From positions 62,001 to 126,000 of the forward strand of contig NZ_JAJUWR010000011.1 in assembly GCF_021390545.1 (NCBI RefSeq): DNA of 64,000 nucleotides. Direction: 5' to 3'. The notes under the pieces are model-generated. The model saw nothing but the letters and a program-made list of their open reading frames with translations. It was not told the DNA's origin and did no database searches. Every line of letters starts with the position of its first letter. The stretch's first letter is position 1. Source of the DNA: Algoriphagus sp. AGSA1. Lineage in GTDB: Bacteria > Bacteroidota > Bacteroidia > Cytophagales > Cyclobacteriaceae. Below, one piece after another: positions 34,569 through 44,442 of this stretch. Position numbers and translations under genes: made by a program.

Positions 34569-36116
34569 TTGAGCGCCAAACCAGTTGCAGTCCATCGTAT
34601 TTTTTCAGGGTCAGTCTGGGGGATTCTAGCCAAAATCCTTGACGCAGCTGCCAAATTTGTGACCATTCCACTTTTGGTAGGTTACTACGGGAAAGCTGAC
34701 TATGGATTAATTGCCTTGGCTTTTTCCCTCAACGCTTATCTCCGTCTTATGGACCTGGGAATGAACGTGGGTTCTGTTCGTTTTTTCTCCAGGTGGGAAG
34801 CGAAGTCAGACTGGGAAAACATAGGCAAAGCCTCACGATCCAGTGTAATCTTTTATGGGACGATCGGCTTAATTAACGCATTGATATTTATGTTTATGGC
34901 CAATTACGGCCAGCTTTTTTTCAACCTCAAGCCAGATCAGATCCCTACCTACCGGATCATGATGTATATCCTATCGGCAAGTACTGTTCTAAACTGGCTG
35001 TCGAATGTCATCATTCAGCTGCTCAGTGCAAAAGATGAATTAGGGTATGTCAATCGTGTAACGGTAGTGAGCAGCGTGTTGAACTTTGCAGTGGCGATCC
35101 TAGCGATTCATTTTCAGTGGTCGTTGCCTCTCTATTTTCTTTTCTATACCATCTCCACGCTGATTCCTATTCCCCTCAATATTTTTCGCTTAGGTGTGTA
35201 TCCAATTCCGATAGGTCAACTTCTTATGCCTAAGTGGGACGGGAAGATTTTCAGAGAAATTATAGGATATAGTTCAGCTATATTCTTGATGGGGCTTTTT
35301 CAGTTAACGGCCAATGAACTTCGTCCTATTTTGCTCGCCAAATTCGCTTCCGGGATCGATGTCCTTACCGATTACCGTGTGATCCAGACGATTGCCATGC
35401 TCATTATATCTTTTGGGACGATCTTTCTCCAAGTGCTTTTACCATCCGCCTCCAAAGTCTATCAAGAGGGAAATCATGCTAAAATGGAGAAAATGGTATT
35501 TATCGCCACACGCTATATTTCTATTTTCTTAAGCTTTATAGTTTTTGTGTTGGTGTTGAATTCTGAATCAATTCTGCTCCTTTACATGGGGAAAGATTAC
35601 CTCCATTTGAGTGTGTGGATGAATCTTTGGCTTCTTACTGTATTGCTTAATATGCACAATACGCCTGTCGCAAGCTTGGTGCTTTCCTCAGGCAAAACAC
35701 GGTTTCTTATCTATTCCTCGGCAACAGCCTGCATTCTGTCCTTACCCATTACCGTAGTTCTCGCTCCTACCTGGAATGTAGGCGCGGCGGTTATCGGTTA
35801 TTTGGCCTACATGCTGATACAGATCGGTTTCTTTTATATTTATTATATTCCAAAAGTGCTGAATCTAGACAGTAAAAAAATCTTTTTCGGTGCTTTTTCA
35901 CCCTCTGTTTTAGGTGCTATTGTTGCCATCTCCATAGCTTATGGACTAGGAATGTGGGTAGAATTAGCTGAAGGAATCTTGGGAATGATCATTAGCACCG
36001 CGATTTTCACTACGATTTTTGCCGCTGTCCATTTTCTCTTTATTATCAAGTCCGCGGATATTGAGTTTATACGCACCAAATTATTGAAAAGAAAACCGTC
36101 CGATGAGCAAGAATAA
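34569..36116 (+). CDS. Exopolysaccharide flippase (Wzx-type, MATE/MVF superfamily)
   Basis: 515 residues, about 14 membrane segments, starting from a TTG at 34569 because no ATG precedes it in frame. Early GSVWGILAKILDAAAKFVTIPLLVGYYG is typical of polysaccharide flippases. It would move the lipid-linked repeat unit across the inner membrane. Its stop overlaps the next glycosyltransferase by 14 bases, so the genes are translationally coupled. Confidence 0.88.
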   Translation: MSAKPVAVHRIFSGSVWGILAKILDAAAKFVTIPLLVGYYGKADYGLIALAFSLNAYLRLMDLGMNVGSVRFFSRWEAKSDWENIGKASRSSVIFYGTIGLINALIFMFMANYGQLFFNLKPDQIPTYRIMMYILSASTVLNWLSNVIIQLLSAKDELGYVNRVTVVSSVLNFAVAILAIHFQWSLPLYFLFYTISTLIPIPLNIFRLGVYPIPIGQLLMPKWDGKIFREIIGYSSAIFLMGLFQLTANELRPILLAKFASGIDVLTDYRVIQTIAMLIISFGTIFLQVLLPSASKVYQEGNHAKMEKMVFIATRYISIFLSFIVFVLVLNSESILLLYMGKDYLHLSVWMNLWLLTVLLNMHNTPVASLVLSSGKTRFLIYSSATACILSLPITVVLAPTWNVGAAVIGYLAYMLIQIGFFYIYYIPKVLNLDSKKIFFGAFSPSVLGAIVAISIAYGLGMWVELAEGILGMIISTAIFTTIFAAVHFLFIIKSADIEFIRTKLLKRKPSDEQE

Positions 36117-37047
36117 ATTTTCGATCTGTATTCCTGCTTACAAGAGCAAATACCTGCAGGAATGCATAGACAGTATTCTCCAGCAGACCTTCAGTGAATT
36201 TGAATTGATCATTCTGAACGATTGCTCGCCCGAGCCTGTGGAGGAAATCTCCCAGAAAAACCAAGATCCCAGAATCCGATATTTTAAGAATGAAAAAAAT
36301 GTGGGGGCCTATGATCTGGTGGATAATTGGAATAAATGCCTGGAACTGGCCACTGGGGAATTTGTCGTCATTATGGGTGATGATGACCGTCTAGCACCAG
36401 ATTATCTGGAGGAATTCGAAAAGCTGATTCAGAGTTATGAAACTTTAAATGTCTATCACTGCCGCAGCAAAATCATAGACGATGACGGGAATGATGTACT
36501 GCTCACCCCGGCTTTGCCAGCTTTCGAATATGTGTATGATTCCATCTGGCATCGTCTTCGACAGTTGAGGTCAAATTATATCTCTGACTATGTCTATCGC
36601 ACAGCAGCCTTAAAGGCTCAGGGAGGTTTCTACAAGCTCCCACTTGCATGGGGATCGGATGACATTACCGCTTTTATTGCTTCAGCGACAAACGGAATTG
36701 CGCATTCCAATAAACCAGTGTTTGAATATAGAAGCAACCAGCTTTCCATCACCTCGACCGGAAATGACCTGCACAAAATGATGGCTGACATAAGCTATGC
36801 GGAATGGCTGGGCGATTTTCTAGAAAAAAACCCTCCACATCCATCTGAAAAAGTCATCTACCAGCACTTACTGAAGCATAAGGACAAGTACATGCATCAG
36901 AAGAAACTCTACACCATGATGCTGTCTATGCGAAGTAATCCGCTCAAGAAGGCTAAAACGTGGATAAATACTAGGGATAAATTTGGCCTTTCGATCAAGG
37001 ACATCACCGTGTCACTTGCCAAAAGCATGAATTCAAACCACTCTTAA
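36103..37047 (+). CDS. Family 2 glycosyltransferase
   Basis: 314 residues with GT-A fold: FSICIPAYKSKYLQECIDSIL near the start, ILNDCSPEP at 43, and a metal-binding VIMGDDDRLAPDYL near 97 (DDD). C-terminal part has no clear membrane helices. It adds a sugar to the growing exopolysaccharide unit; donor unknown. It overlaps the flippase gene. Confidence 0.88.
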   Translation: MSKNKFSICIPAYKSKYLQECIDSILQQTFSEFELIILNDCSPEPVEEISQKNQDPRIRYFKNEKNVGAYDLVDNWNKCLELATGEFVVIMGDDDRLAPDYLEEFEKLIQSYETLNVYHCRSKIIDDDGNDVLLTPALPAFEYVYDSIWHRLRQLRSNYISDYVYRTAALKAQGGFYKLPLAWGSDDITAFIASATNGIAHSNKPVFEYRSNQLSITSTGNDLHKMMADISYAEWLGDFLEKNPPHPSEKVIYQHLLKHKDKYMHQKKLYTMMLSMRSNPLKKAKTWINTRDKFGLSIKDITVSLAKSMNSNHS

Positions 37048-37050
37048 TCA

Positions 37051-38121
37051 ATGAATTCACCCAGCAGAATCATCTTTAATCCCAGTGAAAACAAGGAAAA
37101 CAAATACATCAATATTATAGTGGATGGATTGGAAAAGCATGGATTTGAGGTGAACCGTCTGGATGATTTCCTTTCTTCATGGAAACATTTTAAATCCATT
37201 GAGTTAGTTCATTTAAATTGGTTTGAAAATCTGGACGATAGTAGTGCCGCAAGTATGTGGAAGAGCTATTTCAGAAAACTGGTGGTACTGGCAGCTGTGA
37301 AGTTTGGGAAGAAAAAGCTGGTGTGGACCATGCATAACCGTGTTTCCCATGAGAAAAAATCCGGGAAGTTGAGCCAGGTTTTAACCCGAAAAGTGATAGC
37401 TCAGACTGATGCCATTGTGATTCACACAGCTGTATCCAGAAGTATATTGGCAAGTCAATACCCTGGAATCCAAGCGGAAATAGTCCATATACCCCATCCT
37501 GATTTTGTGGATGTTTACGGGCCAATGATCCCAAATAAAGTAGAAGAGAAAAATCCCAAGTTAAGGTTGCTATTCATAGGTGCCATCAAACCTTATAAAA
37601 ACATCGAATTGCTCATTGATTTGGCAAAGAAATTCCCTTCGGATATTCATTTGACGATAGCAGGAAACCCGAATTCTGACCAATACCGAAATGAATTACA
37701 GGCTTTAGCTCAGGATACTCGTAATATTACTCTTGACCTTACATTCATTCCTGATGAGGAATTACCCGGTTACATCCACCAATCGGATTTGCTGATCCTT
37801 CCTTATTCTCTTGAAAGCAGCCTTAACTCCGGCACAGTCATCCTTGCTTTCTCTTATGGGCGGACGGTGATTTGTCCAAAAATTGGCACCATTGATGACT
37901 TAAGAGCTGGGGACAATGTATTGGATTACAGGTATAATTCTGAAAGTGAACATGCCGACGCCTTGCAACACCAGGTGCTAAAGGCATTAAAATTATGGAA
38001 AAGCAACCCAAACTCATTATTGGATAAAGGGCTATTTATGCGAGAGCTGATTCAAAAGCAGAACAATAAAAACAAGGTGAGCGATAGTCTGATAGAACTA
38101 TATGAAAGCTTGATAAATTAA
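37051..38121 (+). CDS. Family 4-like glycosyltransferase
   Basis: 356 residues, GT-B type. Start RIIFNPSENKENKYINIIV, then LRLLFIGAIKPYKNIELLIDLAKKF near 175-200 and LTIAGNP near 208 as in family-4 enzymes. The C-terminal acceptor and donor motif (ESSLNSGTVILAFSYGRTVICP) is a looser version of the EX7E signature. The sugar specificity is unknown. It starts three bases after the preceding GT2 gene stops. Confidence 0.82.
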   Translation: MNSPSRIIFNPSENKENKYINIIVDGLEKHGFEVNRLDDFLSSWKHFKSIELVHLNWFENLDDSSAASMWKSYFRKLVVLAAVKFGKKKLVWTMHNRVSHEKKSGKLSQVLTRKVIAQTDAIVIHTAVSRSILASQYPGIQAEIVHIPHPDFVDVYGPMIPNKVEEKNPKLRLLFIGAIKPYKNIELLIDLAKKFPSDIHLTIAGNPNSDQYRNELQALAQDTRNITLDLTFIPDEELPGYIHQSDLLILPYSLESSLNSGTVILAFSYGRTVICPKIGTIDDLRAGDNVLDYRYNSESEHADALQHQVLKALKLWKSNPNSLLDKGLFMRELIQKQNNKNKVSDSLIELYESLIN

Positions 38122-38148
38122 AAATTCTTTTTCAGCTACCAACGACCC

Positions 38149-39357
38149 ATGAAAATTTTATACATCAATACACTCTATAGTCCACTGATCGAAGGAGGTG
38201 CGGAGATTTCTCTGAAACTGATCGTAGAAGGAATGAAATCTTTGGGGAATGAGGTCGCGGTGTTGAGTTTGATGCCTGAAAAAGGGTTGAAAATTGAGGG
38301 AATTGATGGAGTTAAAGTTTACCGTGCAGGCTTGCAAAACAGCTATTGGCCCTATTCAAAAATCAAGAAGAACAAGCTTTCCCGTCTAGCTTGGCATTAT
38401 AGGGATCAGGCAAACGAATCCATGGCCTCCGTGGTAGCTGAGGTGTTAATGTCCGAGAAACCAGACATTGTTTCATGTCATAACCTGGCCGGCTGGTCAG
38501 CAGCAGTCTGGATCCCCATACATAACGCTGGTATTCCAATCGTACAGGTGCTGCATGACCTGTATTTGCTTTGTCCGAACAGTAATATGTTTAAGAATGA
38601 GCAAAGCTGCGAAACCCAATGTTTAAGCTGTAAACTTCTGCGAAGCAACCATGCCGAAAAATCAAAGTCAGTCGCGGCAGTAGTGGGCATCAGTAACAGT
38701 ATTTTGCAGCGGTTCATTGACTATGGCTATTTCACAAATGCCTCCAAGAACGTCATATATAATACACGTACCATCGCAAACCCGCCACCCAAGCCCCTTA
38801 GAAAATCAGGGCAAGCTATGCGATTTGGTTATCTGGGCACGCTTTCAAAAGTAAAAGGACTGGAATGGCTGATCGAACAGTTTAAGAAACTTGATTTCAA
38901 CTCAAGCTTGAGCATAGCCGGGAAAGGCGAGGCAGGCTACGAAAACCACCTCAAGGAACTGGCCTCCGGTGCGTCCATCTCGTTTGAGGGATATGTCAAT
39001 TCCACAGAATTCCTTGCTGATATTGATGTGCTGGTCGTGCCTTCACTATGGGAGGAGCCTCTCGGAATGGTGGCAATAGAAGCATTGGCAAACCATGTCC
39101 CCGTGATCGCAAATAAAAGAGGCGGATTAAAAGAAACAGTACAAGATGGAATCAACGGTTTTTATTGCCACGATAGCGAGCCACATTCCCTAAGCTCGGT
39201 CATGCGCCAGCTATACTTTGAACCTGAGCTATACAATCAATTCAGCCAAGCTGCAAGAAATTCGGTGGCTTCGATTTTGGATGCAGATCGTATGATAGCG
39301 GAATATGAGGCAGTATTGAAACAAGCGATGAATAAACCCCAACCTGCATTCTCATAA
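38149..39357 (+). CDS. Family 4 glycosyltransferase
   Basis: 402 residues, GT-B fold. YSPLIEGGAEISLKLIVEGM at the N-terminus, CHNLAGWSAAVW near 105 and the EX7E motif in PSLWEEPLGMVAIEALANHVPVI near 303. It overlaps the next gene (ATGA at 39357). It transfers one sugar in the assembly of the repeat unit; specificity unknown. Confidence 0.9.
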   Translation: MKILYINTLYSPLIEGGAEISLKLIVEGMKSLGNEVAVLSLMPEKGLKIEGIDGVKVYRAGLQNSYWPYSKIKKNKLSRLAWHYRDQANESMASVVAEVLMSEKPDIVSCHNLAGWSAAVWIPIHNAGIPIVQVLHDLYLLCPNSNMFKNEQSCETQCLSCKLLRSNHAEKSKSVAAVVGISNSILQRFIDYGYFTNASKNVIYNTRTIANPPPKPLRKSGQAMRFGYLGTLSKVKGLEWLIEQFKKLDFNSSLSIAGKGEAGYENHLKELASGASISFEGYVNSTEFLADIDVLVVPSLWEEPLGMVAIEALANHVPVIANKRGGLKETVQDGINGFYCHDSEPHSLSSVMRQLYFEPELYNQFSQAARNSVASILDADRMIAEYEAVLKQAMNKPQPAFS

Positions 39358-40574
39358 TGAGCACACCGGAAATTACATTGACGAATCAGCCTTTGTCACT
39401 TGAAGGAAACCAATGGAAAGCTATTTCTATTGCTGAGACTTTGTTTCTGCTATCACTGATTTCAATGTTTCTTCCAGTAAAGGTCTATCCTGTCATATTT
39501 CTGGTCAGCAGCTTTTTTTTCTACTTGGAAACGCCCCGGATAAAATTTCAAAACTGGTCAATTGCGTTGGCAGTATTTAGTACATATGCCGTCATAAGCT
39601 ATATTATAAACTATCCCGGAGAGCCTCTAGCCTTGATTAATATTGTTAAGCTGGTAATCAATTTTTGCTTTCTTTTTTTCGCGATCAACTGGCTAGGATC
39701 ACGGGACAATGAATCACTGACCAAAAGACTTGACACTATTCTATTGGCGGTATTGTCACTTTCGCTGGTGCAACTTCTGATTTATCATCAGGCATATGGA
39801 TTCCAGCTGATCACTGGCAGCGATTCCTCAGGACAGGCTAGTTCCCTATATCGTGACACCCTTTACTACTGGGGGCTGGAGGATAAAAACATGTTCGGTG
39901 CGAGAATCGCCTTGATGGGCTTTTCCTTTATTTGTATCCCGGTGGTACAGAAAAACAAACTGTCGATCTGGAGAATTTTCTTCGTATTTCTAGTCGCTTT
40001 TTTCAGCCTTTCCCGTACGCCAATTGTAGCATTGATAATCGGTGTATTTCTGTTGTTTTGGTTTGCTTTGGAGAAAAGATGGAGAATAGGACTGGTGGTC
40101 TTGATCGCCATCGCACTACCCATGATCCTAAATAAGATAATACGCGTGGAATCTATCACTTCATCCAATGACGGAATGGGCATTCGATTGGTCTATTGGA
40201 CAGCTTTTATGGAACATTTTGGAAAAATCTCCCCTCTTGGAAACGGTTTCCTGAGCGCACCGGAATTTCTTCGGGACAATGCGGAATTCTATCGTGGAGA
40301 GCCCCATATCCATAACACTTTTCTATCTACCTACCTTGAAATGGGAATCGTCGGATTTTTTTCCTTTCTCGCATTTTTGATCTGGTTTGTCAAAGATTGC
40401 CTTAGTAAAGCAGACAACCCAAAACTATGGTTTGCCCTTTTCCTGCCTATCTTAGCCATTATGATGATACTATACTCGGGCTATGACAATGATGTCGTGA
40501 TGTATTTGTGCCTCATCTATGGAATTGGCTCACTACGGGAAATCAACTTCCAGAACATTAAACTCAGCCTATGA
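39357..40574 (+). CDS. O-antigen/exopolysaccharide polymerase-like membrane protein (Wzy type)
   Basis: 405 residues with about 11-12 membrane segments and an extended periplasmic loop holding EPHIHNTFLSTYLEMGIVGF near 305, the Wzy_C/O-antigen ligase hallmark. It would join repeat units after flipping. It is coupled by overlaps to genes on both sides (ATGA stops). Confidence 0.85.
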   Translation: MSTPEITLTNQPLSLEGNQWKAISIAETLFLLSLISMFLPVKVYPVIFLVSSFFFYLETPRIKFQNWSIALAVFSTYAVISYIINYPGEPLALINIVKLVINFCFLFFAINWLGSRDNESLTKRLDTILLAVLSLSLVQLLIYHQAYGFQLITGSDSSGQASSLYRDTLYYWGLEDKNMFGARIALMGFSFICIPVVQKNKLSIWRIFFVFLVAFFSLSRTPIVALIIGVFLLFWFALEKRWRIGLVVLIAIALPMILNKIIRVESITSSNDGMGIRLVYWTAFMEHFGKISPLGNGFLSAPEFLRDNAEFYRGEPHIHNTFLSTYLEMGIVGFFSFLAFLIWFVKDCLSKADNPKLWFALFLPILAIMMILYSGYDNDVVMYLCLIYGIGSLREINFQNIKLSL

Positions 40575-41563
40575 AGCCCCAAAAAAAAGTGTTGATCGAT
40601 AGTCGCTGGGCAGGAAATACAGGAATTGGAAGGCTATATCAGGAAGTGATAAAATATGCTCCAGATGAAGCTTCCTGTGCGTACGTGAAGAGTAAAATGG
40701 GCCTGGGCAGCTTACTCACCCCCTTGATGCTGGGTGAGGAAATAAAGAAGTCAACTGCGGATGTTTTCTACAGTCCTTCTTTTATGCCGCCGGCTTTTTC
40801 CAAAACCCCCTTCATTTTTACGGTGCATGACCTTATGCATTTGTTTTATTATTCTAGGCTTCATAAGATCTACTATGAACAGGTGATAGCGAGGTTGGCT
40901 CCCAAAGCAAAAAAAATCATCACAGTATCCCACTTCAGCAAAAGCCAGCTTGTGGAATTGCTTCACATCCCCGAGGATCTCATCCGGGTGATCTACAATG
41001 GCGTGGACAGCCATTTTCTGGCTAATGAGGAAGAATATGAAAGCGCAAGACCCTATTTTCTCTATGTGGGCAACAGGCGCAAAAACAAAAACATCCCGGC
41101 CATGCTTACGGCTTTTGCGAAAGCTAAAATCCCAAATGAGTTCATGTTTTATCTATCAGGAAAAACAGACCCAGAGCTTGAGGCATTAATTGTAAGTCTC
41201 GGTATCCAGAAAAGGGTTCGGTTTTTGGGTTTTATCGAAGAACAGGATCTTCCTAAACTATATAAGGGTGCGCATGCTACCTTGTTTGTTTCATTAATGG
41301 AAGGTTTTGGATTGCCTATAATTGAGTCCATGGCTTCAGGCACCCCTGTTTTGACATCCAATACGAGCGCTCTACCCGAAGTGGCCGGTGGAGCCGCGCT
41401 GTGTGTAGATCCGCAAAATGTCACTGCAATAGCCTTGGGAATAGAACAGCTGGTGAATGATGAAGTATTCTATGTGGACTGCGTAGCAAAAGGATTCCAA
41501 CGGGCCCAAGAATTCAACTGGGAGAAGACCGCAGCTGAAACATGGGAAACAATTCTCAGTTAA
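40571..41563 (+). CDS. Family 4 glycosyltransferase
   Basis: 330 residues, GT-B fold. DSRWAGNTGIGRLYQEV at the start, FTVHDLMHLFYYSR near 80, the GNRRKNKN block near 171 and EGFGLPIIESMASGTPVLTS near 245 carrying the EX7E pair. Mannosyl- or glucosyltransferase by resemblance. It overlaps the polymerase gene by four bases. Confidence 0.88.
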   Translation: MKPQKKVLIDSRWAGNTGIGRLYQEVIKYAPDEASCAYVKSKMGLGSLLTPLMLGEEIKKSTADVFYSPSFMPPAFSKTPFIFTVHDLMHLFYYSRLHKIYYEQVIARLAPKAKKIITVSHFSKSQLVELLHIPEDLIRVIYNGVDSHFLANEEEYESARPYFLYVGNRRKNKNIPAMLTAFAKAKIPNEFMFYLSGKTDPELEALIVSLGIQKRVRFLGFIEEQDLPKLYKGAHATLFVSLMEGFGLPIIESMASGTPVLTSNTSALPEVAGGAALCVDPQNVTAIALGIEQLVNDEVFYVDCVAKGFQRAQEFNWEKTAAETWETILS

Positions 41564-41651
41564 GAGAATAAAAACGATTTGATTCAATTGACTCAGTGGT
41601 AACTAAAGGGCACAATAGCTTTCTGGCTAACATACAGCATTTATAAAAGAC

Positions 41652-43352
41652 ATGATCCGATATTTTCCAATCTTCATTTTTCTTCTGGCCGCATTCCCTT
41701 CTATAATCTATGGCCAAGATGAATTATCCAAAAACGGAAATGAAATTAATGTTCTTGATAATGGAATCTTGCACGATTCAGAAACAGATCAGACCGAGGC
41801 AATCCAAGAACTGATCGATCACGCAGCAGAAGGAGATACCGTTTTCTTTCCAGAAGGGCACTATCTGGTCAGGACATTACAATTAAGAACCGGAGTCAGT
41901 ATTCGCTCTGTAGGAACAATAAAGCACCACCCCTCTGCTAAGGCAGGTGAATTTTCCATAGAAAAACAGAATTCCCCCAATCCTTTGATTTTAGGAAAGG
42001 GGGTAAATGACCTAAGCATATCTATAAAGGGAGAATCAAAAAATGAGGGTATTTATCTCTATAAGAGCCATCAAATCCGCATTTATGACACAGAACTAGT
42101 GGGGGATTCACTGAAGCGCAGGGCTTATCCAGGAATAATGACGTTTGAGTCCAGTGGCATAGAGATCGCCAATACAAGTATCCATCACTTTGGTATGCCC
42201 AGAACCGAGACACATAGCTACCAGCCTGGAACAGGAATCCGGATTTTGTCCTCAAATACTATTTCCATCCACGACTCGGAGATTTACCGGAATGGAGAAA
42301 ACGGTGTATTTATCCACGGTAGCCGGAAAGTGGAAGTAATCCATAATGTGATCCATCATAACGGAATGTCTGCCATCCAAGTGGCTTTTGGAGATTCCGG
42401 AAAGGAAAAGGACTACATTTTTTCCCATAATATCATGGATGAGAATGCCTCTGATGCCATTGATATTAACAATAGATCGAAAGAAAAAGCGAAGGATATA
42501 GAATGCCTTATTATAGAGAATATAGCCTGTGGAAATGGCTATGTAAAAGGAGAATCTACTCCTGATGGGTCAGGAATTGCCACATTGATCAATGTCTCCA
42601 ATGTGCTTATTCATAAAAATGAGGCACTTAGAAACAACCGTCCCGCAATTTATGTGGAGAGTTGCGGAGTAATATTGGCCCATGGTAACTGGGCGGACAA
42701 TCAGGTAGAGATAACCCTTGACCTTGAGGAAATGCATGTGACCGATAACCGATTCAGTAGCATAAACCTGATAGCCAACACCAGGGCCAAGATTATTCAT
42801 GTAAGGGACAACGAGCTAGGTTCACTTTCCTTACCCAATAATATCCAGGTAGATGAATTCACCATTGAAAATAATAATTTCTCACATGCCAACTTCAATT
42901 TCAATATGAAGGGAGAGGTTCATCTGATCGGAAATACGATACAAAACAAATCCCAAAACCCCACCGTTCTCATCACCAAGGCCGACGGTGCATTAATCGA
43001 AAACAACGAGATTCTTAGTGAAAAAGCATCTGCGATAATTCTAAGGAAAACCGCAAAAAACGTCCAGATCCTCAACAATAAGATAAAATCCTTTAATACA
43101 GGTATTTTCGATGACAACTCAACAGCACTTGTAGTGAAAAAAAACAAAATCGAATCTATCCCCGGAGGAAGCGAAAACCAGGCGTTTAGAAGCCATTATC
43201 CAAACCAACTGACGCTGGAGGGAAATGAATATATCGGCATAGCAGACACTGAAACCGTAGTCCTGGTAGGAAAAGGCAAGGCACGAATATCAAAAGAAAA
43301 TCTTATTTCAGGTACCGTCAATTATGGTGGTGTTGAAATCTCCGGAAACTAA
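41652..43352 (+). CDS. Secreted right-handed parallel beta-helix protein
   Basis: 566 residues with a signal peptide (about 1-21, IYGQ end). Many repeated strand-turn units with conserved Asn and Gly rows (NTIQN, NNEILS, NNKIKS) mark a right-handed beta-helix of the pectate-lyase/NosD type. It starts with an NVLDNGILHDSETDQTEAIQELID opening common to pectate lyase-like proteins. In this cluster it may be an exopolysaccharide lyase, epimerase or binding protein; no catalytic residues could be assigned. Confidence 0.82.
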   Translation: MIRYFPIFIFLLAAFPSIIYGQDELSKNGNEINVLDNGILHDSETDQTEAIQELIDHAAEGDTVFFPEGHYLVRTLQLRTGVSIRSVGTIKHHPSAKAGEFSIEKQNSPNPLILGKGVNDLSISIKGESKNEGIYLYKSHQIRIYDTELVGDSLKRRAYPGIMTFESSGIEIANTSIHHFGMPRTETHSYQPGTGIRILSSNTISIHDSEIYRNGENGVFIHGSRKVEVIHNVIHHNGMSAIQVAFGDSGKEKDYIFSHNIMDENASDAIDINNRSKEKAKDIECLIIENIACGNGYVKGESTPDGSGIATLINVSNVLIHKNEALRNNRPAIYVESCGVILAHGNWADNQVEITLDLEEMHVTDNRFSSINLIANTRAKIIHVRDNELGSLSLPNNIQVDEFTIENNNFSHANFNFNMKGEVHLIGNTIQNKSQNPTVLITKADGALIENNEILSEKASAIILRKTAKNVQILNNKIKSFNTGIFDDNSTALVVKKNKIESIPGGSENQAFRSHYPNQLTLEGNEYIGIADTETVVLVGKGKARISKENLISGTVNYGGVEISGN

Positions 43353-43362
43353 TTTTTATACC

Positions 43363-44280
43363 ATGACAGTCAATCTTTTTATCCCCACCCTGAATGCCGG
43401 TCCGATCTGGAAAGAGGTCCTTGCAGGAATCGCTTCACAAAACTACCCTATTTCCAGGCTCGTTGTGATTGACTCTGGCTCCACTGACGGAACCCTGGAT
43501 CAGATCAATGGGGAAAACTGTGACCTGATCCAGATTGACAAGAAAGATTTTGACCATGGCGGAACCCGTCAGATGGCTGCGGAGAAGTACCCCGACGCGG
43601 ATATTTTTATTTTTCTCACCCAAGATGCGATCCTGGCTGGGCCAAACGCAATCCAGCTGATGGTAAAAGCCATGGAAGAAAACCATGAGCTGGGAATGGT
43701 ATATGGCCGACAGCTTCCGCATAAAAACGCTAAAGTATTGGAGAGTCACGCACGGCTCTTTAACTATCCGGCCGAGTCCAAGATCAAGAGCATGGAAGAT
43801 GCTGAACGCTATGGAATTAGGACGATTTCCTGCTCTAATTCCTTCGCTGCCTATAGAAAAACCGCATTTTTTTCTGTCAATGGCTTTCCTAAGGGAGTAA
43901 TTTTGGGCGAAGATGTGTTAATAGCGGGAAAAATGTTGCTAGATGGATGGAAAATGGCGTACCTTTCGGACTCCAAAATATACCACTCACATGACTATTC
44001 AGCCATTGAAGAATTTAAGCGGTATTTTGACATCGGGGTATTCCATGTCAGCAACCCTTGGATTTTTGAAAAATTTGGCAGAGCAGAAAGTGAAGGCTTC
44101 AAGTATCTCAAATCTGAACTCAAATACACTTTTAAACACAACCCTCTTTTGATTCCAAAATGCCTGATCGCTACGGCAGCTAAATTGGTTGGCTATAAAC
44201 TGGGACTTAACTATCAGTCTGTTCCAGTGAAATTCCGCAAGTCACTCTCCATGACCAAAGGCTACTGGAGCAACAACTGA
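43363..44280 (+). CDS. Family 2 glycosyltransferase (rhamnosyltransferase-like)
   Basis: 305 residues from the ATG at 43363, which follows the beta-helix stop; a frame start at 43324 would overlap that gene by 29 bases. VNLFIPTLNAGPIWKEVLAGI, VIDSGSTDGTLD and IFLTQDAILAGP near 80-92 fit rhamnosyltransferases of the RfbF/WbbL type, and DHGGTRQMAA is the substrate-specific loop. The C-terminal part ends in a helical region. Confidence 0.88.
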   Translation: MTVNLFIPTLNAGPIWKEVLAGIASQNYPISRLVVIDSGSTDGTLDQINGENCDLIQIDKKDFDHGGTRQMAAEKYPDADIFIFLTQDAILAGPNAIQLMVKAMEENHELGMVYGRQLPHKNAKVLESHARLFNYPAESKIKSMEDAERYGIRTISCSNSFAAYRKTAFFSVNGFPKGVILGEDVLIAGKMLLDGWKMAYLSDSKIYHSHDYSAIEEFKRYFDIGVFHVSNPWIFEKFGRAESEGFKYLKSELKYTFKHNPLLIPKCLIATAAKLVGYKLGLNYQSVPVKFRKSLSMTKGYWSNN

Positions 44281-44384
44281 ATTTTCAGGCAATAACTCTC
44301 GCAATGTGGGGATGGGTTCCACATAAAATATGTTAACAAACAACCAAAAACCTCTCAACTGACAGAAATAGCCCTGTTTTAACT

Positions 44385-44400
44385 TGGCACTTCAATTGGA
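44385..44400 (+). promoter_or_regulatory. Possible sigma-54-like promoter before the sugar transferase gene
   Basis: TTGGCACTTCAATTGG: the GG pair at 44386-44387 and TTGG at 44396-44399 keep the 11-base -24/-12 spacing, but the -12 C is a G here, so the match is imperfect. It sits 43 bases before the ATG at 44443. Confidence 0.3.
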
Positions 44401-44442
44401 TAATGCCTAGTACGACAATGTTAGACTTAAAATACTAAACCA

